From Crambe crambe (taxonomy: Eukaryota; Porifera; Demospongiae; Poecilosclerida; Crambeidae): a stretch of 64,000 nucleotides of DNA. The notes under the pieces were generated by a model, which was given only the letters and a program-made list of their open reading frames with translations, made no database searches and was not told the origin of the DNA. Below are positions 11,792-21,882 of the stretch, piece by piece; position 1 is the first letter of the stretch; each line of letters begins with the position of its first letter. A program made the translations under genes and the position numbers. The stretch is from contig OZ004586.1 of NCBI GenBank assembly GCA_963924555.1, positions 8,266,501 to 8,330,500 on the forward strand. The letters are read 5' to 3'.

Positions 11792-14700
11792 CCTTCCCTC
11801 TGAATATTTAGACACTTTTCATACCCTGGAGAACGAGGCTAACCTGTTACGTCGGATAGCCTACCACAAGTCTGTTATTACTCCCCCAGAGATGCACATC
11901 ATCAATTTCTCAGAGGAAAAGCTTCAGCGTTTCTTCTACTCCGAGCCACAGCATAAGCAGGCGTTGCTACGACAACTCTTCACCATGGGAGGAGCCATGG
12001 AGGCTTATGTTTATCCTCTTTATGGTGTCACCATGGCTACCAAAATAAAGGTACAGTACCTCTCAAGGGAGGTGGGATGGATTCATATAATGCATAGTCC
12101 CCAGGTGGTCCCATATCCCCCGCCCTCCCATTGCTTGTAAAATAATTCCCTGTAAAATGTGCTACATATTATCCAATATAGAAAATGAGAACTCCTCTCT
12201 AATCAGGACACCTCTCTTTTTTAATCAGGACACCTCTTTTAATCAGGACAGCTCTTTTTTAATCAGGACACTTGTTTGTATAAGCACTTGGGGCCAGAAA
12301 GATTATACACTTCATTCACATGTTGTGTTTTTAGAGTTCTCTTGTTCCGGAGCGAGTGCTGAAGTACGTGTACCAACTGGCGGACATCATGCACTATCTG
12401 GAGCAGCGAGGGGTCATCCATCAAAACTTCCTCCCTGAAAACATACAGGTACACAGGTACATACATACATCCCATCGCTTACATCCCAGGCTCATAAATG
12501 GCTTCATTGAGAGCCTTGTAATGAGACTAACATCCTATAAGTATACTAACACCCCCCCCCATGTCAACTCCTACACAAAGTACCCTCCATCATATCAACT
12601 CCTACACAAAGTAAAGCTCAGCTCCTACACAAACCATCATATCAACTCCCCCATTATATCAACTCCTACACGAAGTATCCTCCATTATGAAGTCAAAACA
12701 CCTAACCCAACTCTGGTCAACTTGAGTCAACTTCTTACAAGAGACCAATGGATGAACGTGTCATGTTGGTACACCATCATTAAACACATACATGCATGGT
12801 TGCTAGTAGGAATCATGAGTTACATATGTAGGTACTAGGTATCAAAAGCTGAAGAATGGCCATGATTAATGAGTGTATCTCTGAGAGAGAGGCACATTTG
12901 TTCACAATGAGTTATCAAGTCAAGAGACTGTAGGTGTGGACAATGCGAAACAGTTGAGAGGAGTGTGAAGTGGTGCACTAGCAAATAAGGTTGCTTACAG
13001 CACGGGTATCACTTTCAAGGGGTTGCCTACAACACAAGCCTGTAGATACACTTTCAAGGGATTTGTAATTGATGTGTGTACACATGGTGAGTTAGTGAGT
13101 CTCTACAGACGACTCTTAATGTGTGTGTGTTCCTGTTACAAATAGAACATGACAGAGACTAATGGTCGTGTGGAGGAGTCTTACATTGCATATGAAAGTT
13201 TCAAATTTTAGTTCTTCATAAGTAGTAGCCTTGGGGCTGGAATGCCTTGAGGCTGAAGTGAGGTGTGGAAATACATTGTCAAACCAATGCATCAAAGCAA
13301 GCGTGTTCCTATCTGATAGTAATCAAGTCAGTAGCCCCTTTAATTCTTCTCCCTTGAATTCTAGTCAGTATTCTCCCTTGAATTCTTGCCTTGAATTCTA
13401 GTCAGTATTCTCCCTTGAATTCTAGTCAGTATTCTTCCAGGAGTATATTGATTAGCATCACTAATTCTAAGCTGGTCCAGCAGTAGATAGATGGTCATAT
13501 GAAGGAGACCTAGCAAGACTGTACATGCATAGAGATTGTTATGTGTGGGAGTCTAACTTGTAGTGCACAGGAGCAAACCTTAAGAGGCAGTACTGTTCTA
13601 GTACATGGCATGAATTGGGAGAGATGTAAGGTGTCTCCAGGCCATGTATGTCCTCTTGGCTCAAGTGCTTGAGTGGTACATGATCTGGAGGAGGGAGTAA
13701 ATACATACCTTTTTTTTCACTGAAGTATAAAATTGTATCTTCCTCTTAATTAGTTGATTGTGTGAGCTCTAATGAATAGTTATGAAGAAGTAGAAGTGGT
13801 CTCTTTGTTGCCAGCCAAATCACTTCGTTACTAATAGACAAATAAGAGATGAGTTTAGACTGATAAGGATTGGATGCCATTATGTCAGTACAGCACATTG
13901 CCAGAGACTTTCCCTTCCCACATGTACTCATCCTTATTTATCCTATGCTTATTGACAAGAAGAGGAAGAAGTCTAGGGTCTAAGCTAACCATCAGGTGTA
14001 GTCAGAAACTCTCATGGTGGTGATAAAGGGAAGGGGGCTTTCAAAATCGAAGTATAGCAATAATTTTCCCCTCGCAAAAAGATTTCACCATGAAAATTTC
14101 CAATTATTTTGACCCGTGACCTCCATCAGATGATTCGGCACACTTATCATTAAGTCCTCTTTTTAACCCTTGACCTGTTTTTGACCAGGTGATGTCCAAT
14201 GACCGTGTGATCTTGTGTAACTTTGAGACAGCCATTCAAACAGACCCCACCACCTGCCTGGTGGTCGTATCAGGAAGGATGGCTGCCCCTAGCAACCGCA
14301 CTGGTCTGGCCCCTGAAGTCATCACTGCCTTCAATCGATTGAGGTAAGGAGTGAGACTTGCATAGCCAATTATAGGTAATGAGTTGTCATATGCATGAAA
14401 ACAGAGCATACTTTTATTGTTGTTATTGTATTTTGTTGTTGTGTTTTGTTGTTAAGTTATTTTGTTGTTGTTGATGTTATTTTGTTATTTGTTGATGTTA
14501 TTTTGTTTTTGTTGTTGAAGGCTCAGGAGTGGATTTTACGCTAACTGCACTCATGCATATTTTTCTTCACAGGATAGAGTCGGAGATGGTGGACTACTCC
14601 ACGCAATACCGCTGGATGTTTGGGGTTCTGGCAATCCTCATTTCAACGGGACTCCACCCCCTCCCCGACTATCCTGCCAAGTATGAAGAGGGACGCAAGA

Positions 14701-17700
14701 TACGCTATCGCTCACACCATATTCAATCCCTCCCTGACTCAGAGAAGGTACATACATGCAATGTGGAGACATAATACATGCATGTGTGCCTGACATACAT
14801 GTAATGCCATGTGCCAACAATTCTACACATGGCAGGGAGATTGAGAAAAACATAGAGCTAGCTTACATTTTTTGAGTCAAATGGACCACCTGGCCATTAA
14901 TTTTTGACTGGTATAATTTAATGGGTGCTGTGAGAACACTTTGTTCTAATTTTGCCCCCCCCCCTCCATTCCTTCCTCCTTCCCTCCTCCTCCCCCTCCC
15001 CCTCCCCTCCCTTCCTTCCTTCCTCCTCCCCTCTCTTCCCTCCTCCTCCCCTCTCTTCCCTCCTCCTCCCCTCCCTTCCCTCCCCCTCCCCTTTCCCTCC
15101 CTCTGTCCCATACATATAGTACCCTCCAGTGTTCCTGAAACTGGTGAAGCGTGCCATCTCATGCGATCCTGTTCGTCGGCTGACTCTTCCTCAGATCCTC
15201 ACCTTCCTCAAGAGGGACCCAAAAATCGTCTCCCTCATGACAGGGAACAAAGTGCCCGCTGATCGCAGTCGTAAGAGCAGTGCCGGACCTGTCACCGCCT
15301 CTTCCTCCTCTGCTACTCCCCACCTCCACCAGCAAACAGCACAAGGTCAGTTTCTTCCTTCCCTTCCTTCCTTCATACATTGTAACATACGTACATATGG
15401 AACTTTAATGGAGTAGAATATTTATTTTTGTGATTTTACAAAAATTGAAGTGAAATTTCATTATTAATACACAAAAATTTTATCCACAAAACTTAGGAAT
15501 TATGGAATATGCATAATTAGGTAATTGATGTCAGTGAAAAGAATAATAAAGAATATGGATCTTATTACTTGGGGTTGACCAAAAATAATGGTGATATCTT
15601 TTGTTGTCATCTGTTTGAAACTGTATGTCTTGATGATGCAGGTTCAAAGACAACTGGTAAAGGTTTTCTTGAAACCCATCCACCTCCAAGTGCTGGTAAC
15701 TCGGCTTTTACTGGATACTACCCTTTACCCAATTCACCAATGCAATACGCTCCTCCATATAACCAGACTAAGCCACCCTATCAAACTAATGCATCTTCAA
15801 AACCACATGATCAGAAAAAGATATCACATGACTCTCATGTGACTTCAAGAGACCCCTTCCTTCCACCACCGAACAGAAATCCTCAACAGCCGAATTCGAG
15901 AGCTGTATGGCACACTTTTAGTGATGATACTCCAACAAATGCTGAAAGTAAGACTCCAGGGGGAGATATGCCTAGCAATGAAGGTAACAAGCACCTGCCT
16001 CTACGACGTTATGGTTCTGCTGGAGCCTTTTCAGATGATTTCGTCATGACACGTCTCTCGAGAGAACCGAGCAATCAAAGTCCGTTGCACTCTGTCCGAC
16101 GTGCAGGCTCTGCATCTCACCTAGCGACCAGTCCCAGCCATTTGAGCAGAGACGGACATTTCAAAGCTCTAGGAAGAAGTGTGGAGTTGCTCGGTGCAGG
16201 AGCCTTGGCAAACAGCGAGGGAGACTTGAAGCACCTCAAGGAGTTTCAATATCAGAGACTCATCCACAGCCCAAATGTCGCATCCTCCCAAGAACTGTCT
16301 CCAACCATAAGACGAAGTGGTGATATGGAACATCTCATTCACACTAGTAGTCCAGAACCCGATAGTATCCAAGAGAATACTGCAAGGAAACAGAGGAAGA
16401 ACACAGAGGGAGAGGTTTGGAGGAGCTTGACAGGGAAAAAAGAAGAAGCAAGACAGGTACTGGTTAGAAAACAGGCTGTCTCCAAACAAGGCACACCTGA
16501 AGAGAGGAGAAACCTCTCCGGTCATGTGACCAGTACCACCAATTCAGGTCCAGGAGATTCACTTGCACATCTGGGGGATTTCAGTACTGATATTTTTCAG
16601 CATATGTCGGCACTTGGTGACACATGGAGAACCAGCAGTGGAGAAATGGACAGTCAGGAGTTGGAGAAGGTGATGAAAACTGAATCTTCGTCCACCACTG
16701 GACTGGAAGCTTGTTTATTGAGTAGTACCAACACCACCACTGACCTCACACAGAACACGCCCTCCCTGGACCTCACAGACCCCAGCTCACAGGGGGGTGT
16801 GGCCCACCATGACTTGAGCAGCAGGGAGCAATCAATGGAAATCAGTCTGAGCGAAGGTGGGAGGAGTCAGGAAAACAGGGTCGAGGGGAACGGTGTGCTA
16901 TCTTCCGTGTTCCATCCACCAGGATCTCAGTTCTGGAGTAACTTGGGGGGACCCCCTCCTGATCTCCAAGGTTTGAACGTATTCCCCCAAGCCCTTGACT
17001 CAGAATCCAATCTATTGAGTGAGATGGTAGGGACCCAGTCAATGTCACAGGACCTTTCAGCCCCCACTCACAACGAGGAACTTACTCCAAAGGACAACCA
17101 GATTCAGGAACCGAAAGATTCATCATCAGTGAATGTGTCCAGTTGGGTCCAGGATGTCAATCAAGCAACCACTTCTGATCACATGACGCCTGGCCTTGTC
17201 TCTACCAGTGGCTCCTATTCAGCAGGGAGTGCAGCTATGCAGAGGAACTACGACCCCATGTCTCCCATACCTGAGGCCAGTCAGGAACTCACCAGCTCCA
17301 TGTCTCAGCCCACCCATCCCAACCACCGACACTCTGGCTCACACCTTCACTCTATTTCACCCATCTCAGAGCTCGGAAGTATTGTGTTCTCCACTGCCGG
17401 CTCTAACAGGCAGAGAAGTATATCTCCATTGGAGAATTGTGCTGTGAATGGTGTCCCACTATCTTCATCTCTTCCTGTGAACGATCACGAAATCCCCTCC
17501 TCTGGTACTGAACAAAGATCTGTTGAATCAGCAGAAAGGAGTATGCAAGCTGGTTCTGGAACCAGCCACAGCAAGGTGCTTCGGCTTGAAAGAGCCAGTC
17601 AAAGTGACGGGGGGTCAACCTTACCTACCAGTGTTCCAGATCATGTGAGCATGAGTGAGGTGTCTCTCGCTAGCAGCACTCGGTTACAAGTCACTTCTGA

Positions 17701-20700
17701 TAGCAATAGAAATTCTCGTACATCTCGTCAGCCGACACCCCTTAGCAATGGGGTGCAGCAGGAAACGGTGAGGAGAGACTCTTCTGTAACCTCTCAGACG
17801 TCAGGACAGGTCACGCTAGCTCCTTCTCAAGAGGACATTGGTGAGCGTAACTCGGGAAATCGGAGTTCCACTCCTCAGAGTGCAAGTAGTGCTCCACCAC
17901 GGATCAATACCACCCTATCCAGTCAGAGTAGGGAGAGCACACGCCCACTTTCCCCTCTAGCCACCACGAGATTCAGTGCAAACAGTTTTCCTGCACAAAC
18001 CACCCAATCTTCCCGTTCAAAGGATCACCATGGAAACTTTCCTCGTGCCGCAAGTGCCCTCGGGAACGAAAGTAGGCAGCAGCTCTCTTCTCCAACTCGC
18101 GTTCCCCAAGGGAGTGGGGTCAGTGCAGGAGGAGGAGGAACTGTTGGTGGGTCTCGTATGAGGTACTCACAAAAGAGGCACGATGGAGGAAGTTCCAGAA
18201 ACCAGCATAGAATCAGTCAAGATCTTGACATGATGAACCTTGCCATCTCCGGTATGGACACTCGGGCCATGGCCCCTGTCACTAATAGTCGACCCACTTA
18301 CTCCCAGACATGGAGTTTCTTACAAGAGGAGCAGAGGGGAACACAGCACCACAGGACTGGACAACGCCCACTTCAGTCACCGGTGGACCCTTCCAGTCAA
18401 CCAAGAAGCTCCAATAGTTTACCAAAGTCCTCTCACTCACTGCAAAATAGCACGTCCTCCACAACCATCCCTGCAGATTCTGTGACCTTTAGACCCATAA
18501 CTCCAGCTACTACTCGCCCCTCTTCATCCCCCTGGGGGAACAGGGAAGAAGTCTCGTCTCGTCCCTCTGTTCCAACTGCCACTCCTCGTCAAGCCCCTCC
18601 CACTGCTGCCACACAACAGCGTCCTAGACAGTCACATGACAGCAGACAATTTAGTCAGTCTGCTGGGTATGGTTATGGCTCTCGTAATCAACAGCATGCC
18701 AATTCCCGTGACACCAGACACTTATCTCACTCGGCAGGACACCAGGACCAAGCCTCTCGAAGCATACCTCTACCCCCTCAAGTCACTGCGGACTCGTATG
18801 ACTACCTCCCTCCTTATTCCCCTCCCACTGAGTCCAGGGCCGGGGGAGGAGGTCAGCAACCTCCTCCTTCACACAATCAACCTCAACAACGACAACAACA
18901 ACAAATACAACAACGACAACAACAACAACAGGGAGCATTTGCCGAGAATTCGTACCCTGATCCCCCACCTAGCTATGACGAGATATTTGGGAGGTCATCG
19001 TCCAATGGGAAAGAAGCAAAGGAACCTTCCCGACGAAGATCTAGGCATCGCAATGAAGCAAGGTCCCAGAGGACTCGGTCAGAGAGGAACTCCTCCCCAC
19101 GTCAGCCTTCTTCTAACTTTGGACGTCTCTCATCACTCACTAACTTGTTTCGGAGAACTCTTCGACATACTCGATCGGAAGGGGGTACCGATGGAGGGGG
19201 AGGGCCACCCGTGGCTGACGACTATACTGCTCAGTGGGTTGCTTCTTATAGCCACACACCACGCCCACACGATGCCATGGAAATGCAGCAACAACAACAA
19301 CAGAGTCGTTCTCCTGCTACTCCCATACGAGGACCAACTGTATCCAGCCCCGGTAGCCCACAATTTGCTGTCTCACGCCAACTGGGACAGCCCCACCCAC
19401 GAGCCGATGCTAATCCCTATGTAACTAATCCACCCATCCCGTACCGCCACCCGCCCCCCTTTCCCACTCCTCAGAACACTGAACAAGTGGACTCCCACCC
19501 AACCACGCCCATTAGTGGGCGTGGCACAGTACGGGGTTCTCGGGGAAGTCTAAATCTGTCCCTGACACGCCTTCCTGGAGGGGATAGCACCCCTGGGATT
19601 ATTAGATCAAGAACTCCAAGAGACAATGGAGTCCAAATACGAGGTTTGTCACGAGATAGACCACGTCCAGCTTCAGCCTATCTCCCGTCAGAAATACAAG
19701 TCATTAGTAACCCTTTGGCATCCGGTGGCATGCAACGTGCTGCGTCTGGTAACCTCCAGCATGCCACATCCAGTGGACTCCAAAGTGCTGCATCTGGTAA
19801 TCTCCCATCCAGCGACCTCCAACATGCTGCATCTGGTAATCTCCCATCCAGTGACCTCCAACATGCGACATCAAGCAATGTTCATCATGGTGGCTCAAGT
19901 GGTGCACAATTTGCTTCTTCCAGAGCACTCCAGGACACCTCAGCTGCTTCCTCCCTCCCAATGCCTTCCCCTCGTGTTGCAACCTCTTCAGCGCACCCCA
20001 TGCTCCAGCAACACTCTCACTTGATCAACACCAACAGGAACATCAGTGCCTCATGTTCCAATATCCCCATCATGGAGGGCGGGAGGAGATCCAAATCGTC
20101 CCCTCGTGGTGGCAACTTGAGACGACAAGGATCAACTGGGAGAAACTTCTTACCGCTTGCACAGAGACTGAAAAATCCTGAGGTGACCTCTCTACCAAGG
20201 AATCCATCAGGCGAACGTGGAAGAGAGGAAGCAAGTACTTCTGGTGGGATTATCAAAGGTGCCAATGGAAGTCCATCCACAACTAGAGAAGTGACTAATC
20301 TTGTGGCCAACGCTAATGCTAATAACACTAATGCAGTTGCCAGTCCTAGGGCTGGGTCTACTGCATCCCCTATCAATACTGCAGCAGTTGTGGAAGCTCA
20401 GTCCCTCTCAAATGCGTCAAGTCATGTTAACATCAGCATTCATTCTGTGTCAAACCATGTTAATAATATCAATGCTCAGTCTGTATCAAGTGTGTCGAGC
20501 CAGGTGGGACCAGATGTGGGGAACAGCAGTTCTAATGCACCTTCCAATGTTCACCTGAGCTCTAACAGTGGTGGCGGTGGTACCTCTAGTGTGGCTGACT
20601 CGCTCTCGAGCAGATCAGCTGCTAGGCTAAGAGCAGAGGCTAGAAGATCTTTAGTGATAGCCAATCACAGCAGTTCTGAGGAAGATAATGTAACTCAGAC

Positions 20701-21724
20701 TCGAGCCAGGCCCAGAAGACGGAGGTCACAGGGGTCAAACGGTTTCACTTCTCTGAGTCAAAGATCCCAGGAGTCAACTAACTCTCTGCAGCTGCAGGTT
20801 GAAGGTCACTTGGAGGTCTGTAGAGAGGAGAGGTTGTCCGAAACACTGCAAGCTGAAGAAGTGGTGGGTGAGGGACGAGGGAACATCAACCCTGAGGAAG
20901 GTGTGGTCCCATCACAATCATGTGGCAGAGAGGGAACTGGTACGTAGTTTAACAATGCAACAATACAATGATTTCTTGTCAATATATCATAATTTTGATA
21001 TTTTTCAATGCAGAAACAGTTGATTTGGCCCCAGGACAACAGCCGAGTAGCAGCAGCAAGGTGTGTGGACACAGCTGCCAGGGTACAGGGGGCGAGGTTT
21101 GCTGTCTGTGCAACAAGAAGAGGAAGAGGAGGCGGTCCCCTTCGAGTCCTGAGTGTGTTCCAGTGGAAGATATGTGTGTGCTTTGTGCAAGGTACATATC
21201 ATGTCAGCCTCCTCTGGGCCATAAAAGTAATGGTTATATGGTCTTATGGAGGTCTAAATCAATTGAAAATGAAGTGGTCTTTATAAAAGGGTGGTACTCT
21301 ACAGGAAGGCATACATGAAACACCACAGACTAACTCCCAACAGCTTTCTCCTTTGTAGAGACGTTGTCCTCTTTTGGAAGTTATTTTGTATAAAATGTAC
21401 TTTTAGAATTGTCCTTTGTTGAAGTTTGTCCTCTTGAGAGAGAATCCTTTATTGGGGGGTTCCCCCTGTGATTATAAGCACATTATATTAACTCATTTGT
21501 GCCTTTTTGTTTGTAGGAGGTGCAACGATGAAAACACTGACGACCTCACAATCTCTGGACAGTCCAACATTGGTTGCCTTGGCAATATGAAGGTGACCTT
21601 ACACCCTAAAACGTCCAGCACCAGTGGTATCACTGCCACACCCACTACGACTTCACCTGTCACCACTCCAGAAACAACACATGTACAGCGAAGCCGCTCT
21701 AGTAAAAACTGTGTAGTCATGTGA
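10761..21724 (+). CDS. Giant scaffold-like pseudokinase: ubiquitin-like domain, dead kinase domain, disordered PPxY tail, Cys patch, CAAX box
   Basis: Nine exons join in phase to 2411 residues: 10761-11403, 11812-12050, 12335-12448, 14189-14343, 14573-14747, 15120-15345, 15642-20939, 21014-21191, 21517-21724. Residues ~28-98 look like a β-grasp (PB1/CIDE-N/doublecortin-like) fold. Residues ~160-500 follow a kinase fold: Lys208 (IVKV) and αC Glu223 are present. There is no GxGxxG loop, the catalytic HRD is HQN (323-325) and DFG is CNF (342-344), so phosphotransfer is very unlikely. Exon 7 (5298 bases) is Ser/Gln/Pro-rich and disordered, with PPxY-type motifs (PPPSY near 18970; PPY near 15755, 15778 and 18805) that could bind WW domains. 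The tail has CxxC pairs (CCLC, CVLC), and the last four residues, CVVM, form a CAAX prenylation box. I cannot name an orthologue. Confidence 0.85.
11715..11787 (+). repeat. CT microsatellite serving as polypyrimidine tract
   Basis: A ~73-base (CT)n run in intron 1 of the pseudokinase gene ends 24 bases before the acceptor of exon 2. It lies where a polypyrimidine tract is needed. Confidence 0.85.
12565..12690. repeat. Short tandem repeat in pseudokinase intron 3
   Basis: Imperfect copies of CATCATATCAACTCCTACAC with AAAGTA spacers. The repeat is non-coding. Confidence 0.7.
13340..13437. repeat. Tandem TTGAATTCTAGTCAGTATTC repeat in pseudokinase intron 3
   Basis: Three to four imperfect ~24-34-base units in the 1.7 kb intron between the catalytic-loop exon and the DFG-equivalent exon. 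Nothing else in this intron suggests an exon. Confidence 0.75.
14418..14520. repeat. TTG/TTATTTTG-rich low-complexity tract
   Basis: Irregular TTG and GTTATTTT units lie in a small intron of the pseudokinase gene. Confidence 0.8.
14955..15110 (+). repeat. C/T-rich homopyrimidine tract before exon 6
   Basis: About 150 bases are almost pure pyrimidine (CCCTCC and CTTCC units), ending just before the acceptor TACATATAG of exon 6. Such mirror-rich homopurine/homopyrimidine DNA can form triplex (H-DNA). It also serves as an oversized polypyrimidine tract. Confidence 0.8.
19720..19880 (+). repeat. Coding minisatellite in the giant exon
   Basis: Tandem imperfect units encode LQHAASGNLPSSD-like repeats. 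The period is close to 39-48 bases and a multiple of three, so the frame is kept. Confidence 0.8.
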
Positions 21725-21801
21725 CCATGTGGAAATAGAGCAAGCAGCTTTTCATAATACTGGTACAAACTATCTTCATTACTTATTACCAATTCTATCA
21801 C

Positions 21802-21807
21802 AATAAA
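21802..21807 (+). terminator. Poly(A) signal AATAAA of the pseudokinase gene
   Basis: A canonical AATAAA lies 78 bases after the stop codon, on the coding strand and before the convergent neighbour. This fits a very short 3' UTR. Confidence 0.7.
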
Positions 21808-21882
21808 AAATGTGGAATTAAATAATACATGTCATATGACAGTCACATGACTGTATAGTGTATACGTACACAGAGAGAGTGT

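Noticed and set aside
14863..15162. Glycine/arginine/glutamate-rich minus-strand frames and a proline-rich plus-strand frame
   Set aside because: They are translations of the homopyrimidine tract in front of pseudokinase exon 6.
18636..19424. 262-codon plus-strand frame inside the giant exon
   Set aside because: It is an alternate frame of the pseudokinase exon 7; the Asn/His-rich composition comes from CAA repeats read out of frame.
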